A stretch of 64,000 nucleotides of DNA from Promicromonospora umidemergens (GTDB taxonomy: Bacteria > Actinomycetota > Actinomycetes > Actinomycetales > Cellulomonadaceae). The DNA lies in contig NZ_JAMTCT010000009.1 in NCBI RefSeq assembly GCF_024171995.1, positions 141,481 through 205,480 of the forward strand, written 5' to 3'. Below, in pieces: positions 25,772 through 35,408 of the stretch. The position numbers were made by a program, and so were the translations under genes. The notes under the pieces were generated by a model. That model was given only the letters and a program-made list of their open reading frames with translations, ran no database searches and was not told where the DNA came from. The number at the start of each line of letters is the position of its first letter. Position 1 is the first letter of the stretch.

Positions 25772-28348
25772 GTGCCCCTCATCGTGAAGGACTGGCTCGC
25801 TGACCACGTCGAGGTGCCCGCGGGCCTCACCGCCGAGCAGCTCGCCGCAGACCTCGTCAAGGTGGGCCTGGAAGAAGAGGCGATCCACGGGGCGGCCGTC
25901 ACCGGTCCGCTCGTCGTCGGCCGCGTGCTCGAGATGCACCCCGAGCCGCAGAAGAACGGCAAGACGATCAACTGGTGCCAGGTCGACGTCGGCCCGGAGC
26001 ACAACGTCGACGGGTCCCGCGGGATCGTCTGCGGCGCGCACAACTTCGCGCCCGGCGACCTCGTGGCCGTCGCGCTGCCCGGCACCGTGCTGCCCGGACC
26101 GTTCCCTATCGCCGCGCGCAAGACCTACGGTCACGTGTCGGACGGCATGATCTGCTCCAGCGCGGAGCTCGGCCTGGGCGACGACGGCGAGCACGGCATC
26201 ATCGTGCTGCCCCGGGACATGGGCTTCGCCGCCGAGGATCTCACCCCCGGCCAGGACGCGACAGCGCTCCTCGGCCTCGGTGAGGAGGTCCTGGAGATCA
26301 ACGTGACCCCTGACCGCGGGTACGCGTTCAGCTACCGCGGCGTGGCGCGCGAGTACGCCCATTCCACGGGAGCGAAGTTCACGGACCGCGGCCTGGCCAC
26401 GGGCGCGGAGCCGTCCCCGACGGCCGACGGGTTCGAGGTGCGGGTGCAGGACGACGCGCCGATCAACGGCGTCGTGGGCTGCGACCGGTTCGTGACGCGC
26501 ATCGTGCGCCGTATCGACCCGTCCGCGCCCACGCCCGCGTGGATGAAGCACCGCCTCGAGGGCGCCGGCATGCGGTCGATCTCCCTGGCCGTCGACATCA
26601 CGAACTACGTGATGCTCGACCTGGGGCAGCCGTTGCACGCCTACGACCTCGCCAAGGTCTCCGCCCCGATAGTGGTTCGCCGCGCCGCGGCAGGCGAGCG
26701 CCTCACCACGCTGGACGACACCGACCGCGCGCTCGGCACCGAGGACCTCCTCATCACGGACTCGCCCGACGGCGCAGGCAGCCGCGTGCTCGGTCTCGCC
26801 GGCGTCATGGGCGGCGCTTCCTCGGAGGTCAGCGGCACCACGACCGACGTGCTCGTCGAGGCGGCGCACTTCGACCAGATCACGGTCGCCCGAACGGCCC
26901 GGCGGCACAAGCTCTCGAGCGAGGCCGCCAAGCGGTTCGAGCGTGGTGTCGACCCGCTCCTGCCCGCGGTCGCGGCACAGCGCGTGGTCGACCTCCTGGT
27001 CGAGCTGGGCGGCGGAACCTCCGACGCCGCGGTGAGCGACCTCGACACCACCGCTGAGGCGACCCTGCAGAAGCCGATCCAGCTCAAGGTCACCGAGCCC
27101 ACCCGTCTCTCGGGCGTCGAGTACACCCCAGAGCAGGTGCGCAGCACGCTCGAGGAGATCGGCGCGACGGTCGAGGCCACCTCGGTGGTCGAGCCCGTCG
27201 AGGTACTCACGGTCACCCCGCCTACCTGGCGCCCCGACCTCACGGATCCGGCCGACCTGGTCGAGGAGGTCGTGCGCATCCATGGGTACGACCAGATTCC
27301 GTCGGTGCTCCCGTCGGCGCCGGGCGGCCGCGGTCTCACGACCGAGCAGCGGACACGCCGCGCCGTCGCTCGGGCCCTGGCCGAGGCCGGGTTCGTGGAG
27401 ACGCTCAGCTACCCGTTCGTCGGCGCACCGGAGTACGACGCTCTCGGGCTGCCCGACGACGACCCGCGACGCGTCTCGCTCCGCCTCGTCAACCCGATGG
27501 CGGACGACAAGCCGCTGATGCGGTCCAATCTGCTGGTCACGCTGCTCGACACCGTGCGACGCAACGTGTCACGTGGGATCACCGACCTCGCGGTGTACGA
27601 GATCGGCCTGGTCACCCGCCCGGCCGCCGGAGCTCCTGCTGCTCCGGTGCTGCCCGGCGGTGTGCGACCCACCGCAGAGCAGCTCGCGGCGCTGGCCGCG
27701 GCGGTCCCGGACCAGCCGCGCCGGGTTGCCGGGGTCCTGACCGGCAAGCGCGAGCTCGCCGGCTGGTGGGGCAGCGGACGTGCCGCGGGCTGGGCGGACG
27801 CTCTCGCGGCCGCCCGCCTGGTGGCCGAGCGGGCGGGGGTCGACGTCGTCGTCTCCGCGGACCCCGACCACATGCCGTGGCACCCGGGCCGTTGCGCACG
27901 CCTCGAGCTCGCGGACGGCACGCTCATCGGTCATGCGGGCGAGCTGCACCCGAAGGTCGTCGAGACCCTTGGTCTGCCCGCTCGTGCCGCGGCGTTCGAG
28001 GTGGACCTGAGCGTCCTGGTCGCCGCCGCATCGGGCGAACCGGTCGTGGCGCAGTCCGTGTCGGCGTTCCCTGCGGCCAAGGAGGACTTCGCCTTCGTGG
28101 TCGACGGCGACGTGCCCGCCGAGGCGGTGCGCTCGGCGATCGTCGCAGGGGCCGGCGAGCTGCTCGAGGACCTCGCTCTGTTCGACGTCTTCACGGGCGA
28201 GCAGGTGGGCGAGGGCAAGAAGTCGCTCGCATACTCGCTCCGCCTACGAGCAGCGGACCGCACGCTGTCGGCCAAGGAGGTCCGTGCGGTACGCGATGCC
28301 GTGGTGGATTCCGCGGCGGACAAGGTCGGGGCGGTGCTGCGTGGCTGA
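25772..28348 (+). CDS. pheT: Phenylalanine-tRNA ligase, beta subunit
   Basis: An 858-residue beta subunit that carries editing and tRNA-binding functions. Seen: the N-terminal EMAP-type tRNA-binding domain (residues 40-150, VCGAHNFAPGDLVAVALPG), B3/B4 editing region, B5 domain and the C-terminal anticodon-binding FDX-ACB domain (SAFPAAKEDFAFVVDGDVPA to the end). The GTG at 25772 was chosen for the conserved start PLIVKDWLADHVEVP. The gene overlaps the following SDR gene by 8 nt. Confidence 0.97.
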   Translation: MPLIVKDWLADHVEVPAGLTAEQLAADLVKVGLEEEAIHGAAVTGPLVVGRVLEMHPEPQKNGKTINWCQVDVGPEHNVDGSRGIVCGAHNFAPGDLVAVALPGTVLPGPFPIAARKTYGHVSDGMICSSAELGLGDDGEHGIIVLPRDMGFAAEDLTPGQDATALLGLGEEVLEINVTPDRGYAFSYRGVAREYAHSTGAKFTDRGLATGAEPSPTADGFEVRVQDDAPINGVVGCDRFVTRIVRRIDPSAPTPAWMKHRLEGAGMRSISLAVDITNYVMLDLGQPLHAYDLAKVSAPIVVRRAAAGERLTTLDDTDRALGTEDLLITDSPDGAGSRVLGLAGVMGGASSEVSGTTTDVLVEAAHFDQITVARTARRHKLSSEAAKRFERGVDPLLPAVAAQRVVDLLVELGGGTSDAAVSDLDTTAEATLQKPIQLKVTEPTRLSGVEYTPEQVRSTLEEIGATVEATSVVEPVEVLTVTPPTWRPDLTDPADLVEEVVRIHGYDQIPSVLPSAPGGRGLTTEQRTRRAVARALAEAGFVETLSYPFVGAPEYDALGLPDDDPRRVSLRLVNPMADDKPLMRSNLLVTLLDTVRRNVSRGITDLAVYEIGLVTRPAAGAPAAPVLPGGVRPTAEQLAALAAAVPDQPRRVAGVLTGKRELAGWWGSGRAAGWADALAAARLVAERAGVDVVVSADPDHMPWHPGRCARLELADGTLIGHAGELHPKVVETLGLPARAAAFEVDLSVLVAAASGEPVVAQSVSAFPAAKEDFAFVVDGDVPAEAVRSAIVAGAGELLEDLALFDVFTGEQVGEGKKSLAYSLRLRAADRTLSAKEVRAVRDAVVDSAADKVGAVLRG

Positions 28349-29234
28349 CGCGCCTGCGGCGGGCGCACCTCGCGACGCGCAGGTGCGTTCCGCCGTTCCC
28401 TCGCCGGCTCGCACGGCGCTCGTGACGGGCGCCTCACGCGGTATCGGGCGAGAGGTCGCGCTGAGCCTGGCGCGGCTCGGTGTGGACGTGGCCCTGCTGG
28501 CGCGGGACGCGGCGCGGCTCGAGTCCGTGGCCGAGGAGGTCCGCGCTACGGGATCGACCGCCGTCGTCCTCGCCACGGACGTGTCCGACCCGGTGGCGGT
28601 GCGCGCCGCCGTCGGGCAGGCCGAGGAAGTGCTCGGCTCGATCGACCTGCTCGTCAACAACGCGGGCGCCCTGGAGTCGGAGCACCCGCTGTGGGAGGCC
28701 GACCCCGAGGAGTGGTGGTCGGTGTTCGAGACCAACGTGCGGGCGCCGTTCCTGTTCAACCGCTATGCGGTGCCCGGCATGATCGAGCGTGGCGGGGGAC
28801 GGGTCATCGATCTTGCCTCCGGGGCGAGCTCGCACGAGATGGCGAGTGCCAGCTCGGCGTACAACGCGAGCAAGACCGCCCTCCTCCGGATGGGCGCCAA
28901 GCTGCACGACGAAGGCTTCGAGCACGGGATCCGCGTCTTCGAGCTCGCGCCAGGGGTCGTCAAGACCGACATGTCGACCAGCATGTCGCTGCACGAGGGG
29001 CGCACCGACTGGACGCCGGCCGAGCGGGTCACCGACGTCGTGAACGCGATCGCGGCCGGGGAGCTCGACATGTGCTCGGGCTGGTTCCTGCGTGTCTCCC
29101 ACGACACCCCGGCGTCGCTCAGGGCATGCGCCGAGCAGGTCGCCGCCGAGGGGACGGGACGAACAGCGCGACGGCTGCGTGTGCTCCCTGCGGGGAGCGA
29201 CGACCCGCTGGCGGACGCCCTGACCCAGCGCTGA
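28341..29234 (+). CDS. SDR-family oxidoreductase
   Basis: A 297-residue short-chain dehydrogenase. TALVTGASRGIGREVALSLA is the NAD(P)-binding TGxxxGIG, LLVNNAGA the NNAG motif, and SSAYNASKTALLRM carries the catalytic Tyr and Lys. LAPGVVKTDM follows. The GTG start overlaps pheT by 8 nt, so it is read with pheST, although a link in function is not evident. The C-terminus runs into an 11-bp tandem repeat which contains the stop codon. Confidence 0.88.
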   Translation: MADAPAAGAPRDAQVRSAVPSPARTALVTGASRGIGREVALSLARLGVDVALLARDAARLESVAEEVRATGSTAVVLATDVSDPVAVRAAVGQAEEVLGSIDLLVNNAGALESEHPLWEADPEEWWSVFETNVRAPFLFNRYAVPGMIERGGGRVIDLASGASSHEMASASSAYNASKTALLRMGAKLHDEGFEHGIRVFELAPGVVKTDMSTSMSLHEGRTDWTPAERVTDVVNAIAAGELDMCSGWFLRVSHDTPASLRACAEQVAAEGTGRTARRLRVLPAGSDDPLADALTQR

Positions 29235-29252
29235 CCCAGCGCTGACCCAGCG
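29220..29252 (+). repeat. 11-bp tandem repeat over the SDR stop codon
   Basis: CTGACCCAGCG is present three times (29220, 29231, 29242). Because 11 is not a multiple of 3, its TGA falls in all three forward frames; the middle copy supplies the SDR stop. Confidence 0.95.
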
Positions 29253-29256
29253 CTGG

Positions 29257-29306
29257 CCGACGGCCCCGCCGGCGACACGCTCACGCGTCGCCGGCGGGGC
29301 CGTCGG
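29257..29306. terminator. Long bidirectional terminator hairpin
   Basis: Perfect 20-bp arms at 29257-29276 and 29287-29306 around a 10-nt loop, between the converging SDR and SGNH hydrolase genes. Confidence 0.88.
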
Positions 29307-29325
29307 CCTGCCGGGGTGTGTCTCG

Positions 29326-30567
29326 TCAGAGGCGACCCAGCGGGATGGACCGGGCGATCGCCGTCTGGCCCGCGATGTTGGCGTGGACGCCGTCCCCGGT
29401 GTCGTAGGCAGGCTTGATGGAGTTCGGGTTCGCGGGGTCCCGGAGCACCCGGTCGAAGTCGAAGACCCCGTCACAGGTCCCGGAGCAGTTGTCACCGGCC
29501 CGGACGAACTCGTTCACCGCCGCGCGCTGCGCGTTCTGTTCGGTCGTGTAACCGGGCCGCGGGGTGATCGGGGTGACGAAGACCTTGATCCCGGCTGCGC
29601 GCAGGCGGGCGAACGTGTCCCGATAGGCTGCCACGATCGCCTCGGCGCTGCAGTTGTTGCCGATGTCGTTGGTGCCGTAGTAGTAGATGACCGACTTCAC
29701 GTTGTGCAGTGCGAGAACGTCCCGGTCGAGGCGCGAGACCCCGTCCAGGCCGCCGCCCCCGCACGCGGGCGATGCCGTGGTGCCCGAGATCCCCTCGTTC
29801 ACGACCGCGACCTGGCGCTTGTCCGGCCGCTTGTCGACGATCCGCTCCGCGAGAGTGTCCGTCCAGCGCTGGAACACGGCGGGCCGCGTGCAGTCAGCGC
29901 CGCAGTTGTCCGCGCCGACCCCGTCGACCACAGAGCTGCCGTAGGCGACGACCGTGCCGGAGAGGTCGGGGTCGTAGACGTCCACCGCGCTGACCAGGTA
30001 GGTCCACCCGTGCGCTTCGGGGAAATCAGCGCCCGAGGTGTCGGCGGTGGTGTTCCCGCCGCCCTGCGCCGAGAAGTAGTTGGTGCGGCCGGCCAGGTCG
30101 TGGAGCATCATCCGCGTCGGGTTCGCCAGGTAGAAGCTCACCACCAGGTCGTCCATGGCCGTGGTGGCAAGGTCCACCGGGTCGCTCCAGACGTCGCCGC
30201 CGGCCGGGATCGACACGGACCCCGAACCGCCGAAGGTCACGGTGCGCAGGCTCTCCGGCCGGATGGCCGCGCCACCGGCGCTCAGGCCCGCCGTCGTGGC
30301 GTCCACCACCAGGGGCTCGGTGCCGAACTGGTTCTGCAGCCGGACGCGCAGCGACGATCCGCCCTGCGTGAGGCGGGTGATGGTGCGAACCGACCGGTTC
30401 TCGAACGTCTCGGGACTCAGCCCGGAGCTGCGTTGCTGCGACTGCGTCCACGACGTCGACCAGCCGTCGTCCGGCGTGCTCACTGTGGCCGTGGCGGTCC
30501 CTCCGGCGGTAGCGCCCAACGCGACGACAAGGGTGATCAGGGCACGTGCGAGTTTACGGAACGTCAT
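29326..30567 (-). CDS. Secreted SGNH/GDSL-family hydrolase
   Basis: A 413-residue esterase-like protein with a Sec signal peptide (ALITLVVALGATAGGTATA). SGNH blocks are visible: VVAYGSSVVDGVGAD (Ser), VNEGISGT (Gly), IYYYGTNDIG (Asn), and near the C-terminus DTGDGVHANIAGQ (Asp/His). The N-terminal 150 residues form a beta domain common in secreted actinobacterial members. Two Cys pairs suggest disulfides. Likely substrates are acetylated polysaccharides or lipids; this cannot be decided here. The ATG at 30567 opens the signal peptide; the longer reading lacks support. Confidence 0.88.
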   Translation of the reverse strand: MTFRKLARALITLVVALGATAGGTATATVSTPDDGWSTSWTQSQQRSSGLSPETFENRSVRTITRLTQGGSSLRVRLQNQFGTEPLVVDATTAGLSAGGAAIRPESLRTVTFGGSGSVSIPAGGDVWSDPVDLATTAMDDLVVSFYLANPTRMMLHDLAGRTNYFSAQGGGNTTADTSGADFPEAHGWTYLVSAVDVYDPDLSGTVVAYGSSVVDGVGADNCGADCTRPAVFQRWTDTLAERIVDKRPDKRQVAVVNEGISGTTASPACGGGGLDGVSRLDRDVLALHNVKSVIYYYGTNDIGNNCSAEAIVAAYRDTFARLRAAGIKVFVTPITPRPGYTTEQNAQRAAVNEFVRAGDNCSGTCDGVFDFDRVLRDPANPNSIKPAYDTGDGVHANIAGQTAIARSIPLGRL

Positions 30568-30738
30568 CGGTCCACCCGTTTCGCTGTTTCGCTGCTCGAG
30601 TCTTCGTCGATCGAGTTCGTGGCGTGACGTCAGGTGCCGCGCCAGATGGAACCTAAGGTCCGCACGTCGGACTGTCAACGTTGCCGGCATCAGGGCGAGC
30701 GGGTGGCATCACGTCTGGTAGGGATCGGCCCTCGCCCC

Positions 30739-30744
30739 TACCCT
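30739..30744 (+). promoter_or_regulatory. -10 element of a probable leaderless promoter for the GH15 gene
   Basis: TACCCT ends 7 nt before the ATG at 30752. A weak GAGAG in the gap could serve as a ribosome-binding site instead. Confidence 0.4.
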
Positions 30745-30751
30745 GAGAGCG

Positions 30752-32635
30752 ATGACGAGCCGAATTGAAGACTACGGAATTGTCGGAGACCTCCAGACTG
30801 CGGCGCTGATCGGTCGTGATGGCGCGGTCGACTGGATGTGCCTGCCACAGTTCGACTCCCCGGCCTGTTTTGCCGCGCTCCTCGGGGACGAGCAGCACGG
30901 GTCGTGGCGTCTCGGACCGGAGTCGGGCGGCGAGTGCACCAGCCGGCGCTACCGGGACGGCACGCTGATCCTCGAGACGGAGTGGGACCTGCCGGAAGGC
31001 CGGGTCCGGGTCATCGACCTGATGCCGCCGCGTGGCGACCAGGCCGACCTCGTCCGGATCGTCGAGGGGATCAGCGGGAACGTCCCGATGAGCACCGAGC
31101 TGCGGCTCCGGTTCGACTACGGACATGTCGTGCCGTGGGTCACCCAGGAGCGTGGCGGCCTGCGTGCGGTGGCCGGACCCGACTCGGTCCACATCGACGC
31201 GGGCGTCGCCCTCACGCACGGCGTCGCCGACGGCGCTGTCCACCGTGCCCACTTCACCGTCGGGCCGGGCGACCGGGTGCCGTTCGTCCTGACCCACCAC
31301 GCTTCTCACCTACCGATCAAGCCGCCCGTCGAGGCGGAGGCGGCGCTGCGGGAGACCGAGGAGTTCTGGCGGTCCTGGATCGCGAAGTCCACCTACGACG
31401 GACCGTGGGCCGACGCCGTGCACCGGTCCCTCATCACGCTCAAGGCACTGACCTACGCCCCGACGGGCGCCATCGCCGCAGCGGCCACCACCTCTCTCCC
31501 CGAGGAGATCGGCGGCTCGAGGAACTGGGACTACCGGTTCTGCTGGCTGCGGGACGCCGCGTTCACGCTGCAGGCCCTTGTCGGGACCGGTTTCATCGAC
31601 GAGGCGCGGGCGTGGCGGGCGTGGCTCCTGCGCGCGGTGGCCGGCGACCCGGCGGACCTGCAGATCATGTACGGCCTCGACGGACGGCGGCGGCTGCCCG
31701 AGTACACGCTCGACTGGCTGCCGGGCTACGAGGACTCGGGTCCGGTGCGGATCGGCAACGGCGCCGCAGGCCAGCTCCAGATCGACGTCTGGGGCGAGAC
31801 TCTTGACGCCCTGCACCTCGCGCGGGAGGCAGGGCTCGAGAGCGACGAGGAGGCTTGGGCCCTCCAGAAGGCGCTCCTGGACTACCTCGAGGAGCACTGG
31901 GACGACCTCGACAACGGGCTCTGGGAGGTGCGCGGTCCGCGGCGTGCGTTCGTGCACTCTCGCGTCATGGCGTGGGCAGGGTTCGACCGGGCGGTGCGTG
32001 CCGTCGAGGAGGGCGGGCTGGACGGGCCGGTCGAGCGGTGGCGGGCCGTGCGCGACCGCATCCACGCCGACGTGTGCATGCACGGGTTCGACGCCGAGCG
32101 GAACACGTTCACGCAGTTCTACGGCTCGGAGGGCCTGGACGCCGCCCTGCTGCTGATCGGACAGGTCGGGTTCCTGCCCTGGGACGACCCGCGCGTCGTG
32201 GGTACCGTCGATGCAGTCCAGCGGGAGCTCAGCCAGGACGGGCTGCTGTTGCGTTATCACACGGACGCCGACGACCGGGTGGACGGCCTGCCGGGCGAGG
32301 AGGCCACGTTCCTGGTGTGCAGCTTCTGGCTGGTCGACGCCCTGCACGGGATCGGCCGGGTGGACGAGGCCGTCGCGCTGTTCGAGCGCCTGCTCTCGCT
32401 GCGGAACGACCTCGGGTTGCTCAGCGAGGAGTACGACGTGCACACGGGGCGCCACCTCGGCAACACACCCCAGGCGTTCAGCCATCTCGGTCTGGTCAAC
32501 AGCGCGCTGCGGCTCGCTCAGGGCGTCACGGTTCGCGACGTGGAGTCCGGCGTGGAGTCCGGCGTGACCGAACGCATTGCCGTGCCGGCCGCCGCCCCGC
32601 CGTCCGCCCCGCCCGCCGCGGGGGAGATCGCCTGA
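30752..32635 (+). CDS. GH15-family glycoside hydrolase (glucoamylase/trehalase-like)
   Basis: A 627-residue cytoplasmic GH15 protein. The N-terminal beta domain starts IEDYGIVGDLQTAALIG and the (alpha/alpha)6 barrel carries SRNWDYRFCWLRDAAFTL near residue 253 and LSEEYDVHTGRHLGN near residue 550. Family members of this architecture include glucoamylases and the mycobacterial trehalase, and the substrate cannot be told apart here. The last residues VESGVESGV come from a duplicated 12-bp unit. The stop overlaps the next start (TGATG), so it is coupled to a sugar-dehydrogenase-like gene. Confidence 0.9.
   Translation: MTSRIEDYGIVGDLQTAALIGRDGAVDWMCLPQFDSPACFAALLGDEQHGSWRLGPESGGECTSRRYRDGTLILETEWDLPEGRVRVIDLMPPRGDQADLVRIVEGISGNVPMSTELRLRFDYGHVVPWVTQERGGLRAVAGPDSVHIDAGVALTHGVADGAVHRAHFTVGPGDRVPFVLTHHASHLPIKPPVEAEAALRETEEFWRSWIAKSTYDGPWADAVHRSLITLKALTYAPTGAIAAAATTSLPEEIGGSRNWDYRFCWLRDAAFTLQALVGTGFIDEARAWRAWLLRAVAGDPADLQIMYGLDGRRRLPEYTLDWLPGYEDSGPVRIGNGAAGQLQIDVWGETLDALHLAREAGLESDEEAWALQKALLDYLEEHWDDLDNGLWEVRGPRRAFVHSRVMAWAGFDRAVRAVEEGGLDGPVERWRAVRDRIHADVCMHGFDAERNTFTQFYGSEGLDAALLLIGQVGFLPWDDPRVVGTVDAVQRELSQDGLLLRYHTDADDRVDGLPGEEATFLVCSFWLVDALHGIGRVDEAVALFERLLSLRNDLGLLSEEYDVHTGRHLGNTPQAFSHLGLVNSALRLAQGVTVRDVESGVESGVTERIAVPAAAPPSAPPAAGEIA
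32540..32563 (+). repeat. 12-bp duplication near the GH15 C-terminus
   Basis: GTGGAGTCCGGC occurs twice in a row (32540 and 32552), adding VESG to the protein end. Confidence 0.9.
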
Positions 32636-33681
32636 TGCGCGCGCTGACGGTCGTCCCGCAGACTTCGGGGAGCCTGGCGGTCACCGACGTCGACGAGCCG
32701 GTTCCCGGCCCCGGCGAGCTCCTGGTCGACGGCCTGGCCGTCGGCGTGTGCGCCACGGACCGGGAGATCGCCGCCGGCGAGTACGGCTGGGCTCCGCCGG
32801 GGCGTGAGCGGCTGGTGCTCGGGCACGAGTCGCTCGGCCGGGTGCTGACAGCACCGGACGGCTCCGGCTTCGCGCCGGGTGACCTCGTGGTGGGCGTCGT
32901 GCGCCGTCCGGACCCTGAACCGTGCGGCGCGTGCGCTCGCGGGCAGTTCGACATGTGCCGCAACGGCAAGTACACCGAGCGGGGAATCAAGGCGATCGAC
33001 GGGTTCGCCTCCGAGCGGTGGACCGTCGAGGCCGACTACGCGGTCCGCCTCGACCCGTCGCTCGCCGACGTCGGCATGCTGCTCGAGCCGACCACCGTCG
33101 TCGCCAAGGCGTGGGAGCAGATCGAGCTGGTCGGGCAGCGTGCGTGGTTCGAGCCGAAGGTGGCCCTCGTGGCCGGCGCGGGCCCGATCGGCCTGCTGGC
33201 CGCGCTCCTCGGTGTCCAGCGCGGCCTCGAGGTGCACGTTCTCGACCGCGTCACCGACGGACCCAAGCCTGAGCTGGTCGCCCAGCTCGGTGCCGAATAC
33301 CACACCGATCCCGTGGCCGACGTCGCCGGCGCGCTCCACCCCGACATCGTGATCGAGGCGACAGGAGCAACCCAGGTCGTGGTCGACGTCCTCTCCGCGA
33401 GCGGCAGCTACGGCGTCACGTGCCTCACGGGCGTCACGTCGGCGGGGCGCACGCTCTCGTTCGACGTCGGCGCGATGAACCGGCGGATCGTGCTGGAGAA
33501 CGACGCGGTGATCGGCTCGGTGAACGCGAACCTGACGCACTACCGGGACGGTGCGGAAGCGCTGGCCCGGGCCGACGCCGAGTGGCTCGGCCGCATCGTG
33601 ACCCGCCGGGTGCCGCTCGAGGACGCCGTCGAGGCGTTCGCGAGCGACCCGGACGGGATCAAGACGGTGCTGGAGCTGTAG
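32635..33681 (+). CDS. Zinc-type alcohol dehydrogenase, glucose 1-dehydrogenase-like
   Basis: A 348-residue MDR enzyme. VGVCATDREIAAGEYG and LVLGHESLGRV give the catalytic zinc ligands in the CTD...HE pattern of glucose 1-dehydrogenases. PCGACARGQFDMC is the structural lobe, with three visible Cys. VALVAGAGPIGLLAALLG is the nucleotide-binding loop. Coupling to the GH15 gene by a 1-nt overlap suggests that glucose freed by that enzyme is oxidised, which is an inference. Downstream lies a pseudogene on the other strand. Confidence 0.85.
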   Translation: MRALTVVPQTSGSLAVTDVDEPVPGPGELLVDGLAVGVCATDREIAAGEYGWAPPGRERLVLGHESLGRVLTAPDGSGFAPGDLVVGVVRRPDPEPCGACARGQFDMCRNGKYTERGIKAIDGFASERWTVEADYAVRLDPSLADVGMLLEPTTVVAKAWEQIELVGQRAWFEPKVALVAGAGPIGLLAALLGVQRGLEVHVLDRVTDGPKPELVAQLGAEYHTDPVADVAGALHPDIVIEATGATQVVVDVLSASGSYGVTCLTGVTSAGRTLSFDVGAMNRRIVLENDAVIGSVNANLTHYRDGAEALARADAEWLGRIVTRRVPLEDAVEAFASDPDGIKTVLEL

Positions 33682-33684
33682 TTC

Positions 33685-33975
33685 TCAGCGGCGCTCGTCG
33701 CGCCAGTCGAGCCATACCTTGAGGGTGCTCAGGTCGTAGTCCGGCCCGGTGCTGCTCGTCGTGAGGAGCGTCGCCCCGGCGGCCACCAGCGCTTCGCCTG
33801 CTACTTCCGGTGCGCCGCTGACCTCGACGGACCGCTCCACGAGCCTGGCGGTGTCACGCCCGACGGCGGCGCCGTGCTCGGCGACGATGCGCAGCGTCTT
33901 CTTCACGCCGCCACCGCCGATCAGGATCGGGATCTCCCGCGTGGGCGCTGGGTTGCCCGCGGCGTTCGGTCCGGC
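33685..33975 (-). pseudogene. C-terminal fragment of an LLM-class F420-dependent oxidoreductase
   Basis: The minus-strand frame reads NPAPTREIPILIGGGGVKKT through to STLKVWLDWRDERR and matches the C-terminus of the intact gene at 34077-34853. About 21 residues corresponding to DIWHSFGDVETLTRKSGILD are missing internally, and there is no N-terminal half. Upstream sequence in the frame is unrelated. An N-terminal fragment of the same family lies on the same strand at 36804-36869. It is best read as a decayed paralogue. Confidence 0.8.
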
Positions 33976-34064
33976 CGGCGCCGATGAGTAGCCGGGAGAT
34001 GAGATCGCGGTCCTGTGCTGTCGCGGTTCTGCGTCGAGGGCAGGAGCGCACGTGGTCTGCGGCA

Positions 34065-34070
34065 TAGGCT
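34065..34070 (+). promoter_or_regulatory. -10 element of a probable leaderless promoter for the LLM gene
   Basis: TAGGCT ends 6 nt before the ATG at 34077, with no ribosome-binding site. Confidence 0.5.
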
Positions 34071-34076
34071 GCGGGC

Positions 34077-34853
34077 ATGACCAACGGGAACCTTCGCATC
34101 GCCGTCCAGCTCCAGCCGCAGCATGCCGAGTACTCCCAGATCCGGGACGCGGTGCTGCGCGCGGAGGACCTGGGCGTCGATGTTCTGTTCACCTGGGATC
34201 ACTTCTTTCCGCTCTACGGCGATCCGGACGGCAAGCACTTCGAGTGCTGGACCGTGCTTGGTGCGTGGGCCGAGCAGACCGAGCGTGTGGAGATCGGCGC
34301 GCTGGTGACGTGCAACTCGTACCGGAACCCGGAGCTGCTGGCCGACATGGCTCGCACCGTCGACCACATCTCGGGCGGGCGGCTCATCCTCGGGATCGGG
34401 GCCGGCTGGTTCGAGAAGGACTACGACCAGTTTGGCTACGAGTTCGGCACGGCCGGCTCGCGGATCGCGCAGCTGGCGGAGGATATGCCGCGGATCAAGG
34501 CCCGGCTTGCGGCGGGCAACCCTGCCCCCGTCCGCGAGATCCCGGTCATGATCGGCGGTGGCGGAGAGAAGAAGACGTTGCGGATCGTGGCCGAGCACGC
34601 GGACATCTGGCACAGCTTCGGGGACGTCGAGACGCTGACCCGCAAGTCGGGCATCCTCGACGAGCACGGCGCCGAAGTGGGCCGAGACACGGCGAAGCTC
34701 GTGGAGCGCTCGGTCGGCGTGGACGGAGACCCCGCCGAGACCGGGGAGAAGCTCGTCGCCGCGGGCGCCACGCTCCTCACGGTGGGCACGAGCGGCCCGG
34801 ACTACGACCTGTCGACGCTGAAGAAGTGGCTCGCCTGGCGCGACGCGCGCTGA
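34077..34853 (+). CDS. LLM-class F420-dependent oxidoreductase
   Basis: A 258-residue luciferase-like TIM-barrel flavin/F420 enzyme. LRIAVQLQPQHAEYSQI, DVLFTWDHFFPLYGD, DHISGGRLILGIGAGWFEKD and EIPVMIGGGGEKKTLRI are typical of the F420-dependent subfamily. It is rather short (many members are 280-330 residues) but internally complete. The substrate is unknown. Fragments of a paralogue lie on both sides, on the opposite strand. The start follows a -10 element by 6 nt. Confidence 0.88.
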   Translation: MTNGNLRIAVQLQPQHAEYSQIRDAVLRAEDLGVDVLFTWDHFFPLYGDPDGKHFECWTVLGAWAEQTERVEIGALVTCNSYRNPELLADMARTVDHISGGRLILGIGAGWFEKDYDQFGYEFGTAGSRIAQLAEDMPRIKARLAAGNPAPVREIPVMIGGGGEKKTLRIVAEHADIWHSFGDVETLTRKSGILDEHGAEVGRDTAKLVERSVGVDGDPAETGEKLVAAGATLLTVGTSGPDYDLSTLKKWLAWRDAR

Positions 34854-34868
34854 GGTCTGGCGGCCCGG

Positions 34869-35408
34869 TTGCGCAAGACCCTCCTCGACGTGCAGATCGC
34901 TGTCGAAGAGGTCGGCTGGGGTTACCACGTGACTCGCCTGTTCGGGGCGGGCGAGGTGAACGGCGCCCAGCGCATCGCGACGGTCGACCAGATTGCCCGC
35001 TACCGCACCCCGCGGATGATCCTGCGCGCTCCCGCGATCCTCGACCTGGCCGGTGACCTGCGCCGCCTCGGCCTGACCGCGACGCCCGCCGACGGCGACT
35101 GGCTCGACGTCACCCCCGGCAGCGTGTCCAAGGCGTCCGCACTCGAACACGTCCGCGACACCTTGGGTGTCGCGCGGGAGTTCACGATCGGGGTCGGGGA
35201 CGGGCTGAACGACCTCCCTATGTTCGCCTGGGCCGCCCGAGCCGTGGCCATGGGGCAGGCCTGTGACGTGGTCATCGAGGCTGCCGATCACGTCACCGGG
35301 ACCATCGACGAGCAGGGCCTGGTGGCCGTGCTGCGCGCCCTCGCGCCCACCCCGGTCGCTCCTCATCTCTCGTCGCCTGCGACGCACGTCGTGTCGCGCG
35401 TCGGGTAA
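34869..35408 (+). pseudogene. 5'-truncated HAD-family hydrolase
   Basis: The frame of 179 codons holds the C-terminal part of a Cof-type (HAD-IIB) phosphatase: the lysine-containing motif at TPGSVSKASALEHV and motif 4 GVGDGLNDLPMFAWA, then AVAMGQACDVVIEAADHVTG. Motif 1 (DxDGT) and the first third of the domain are missing, and the only start is a TTG without a ribosome-binding site. It follows the LLM gene after 15 bp. It is probably a remnant and inactive. Confidence 0.7.
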
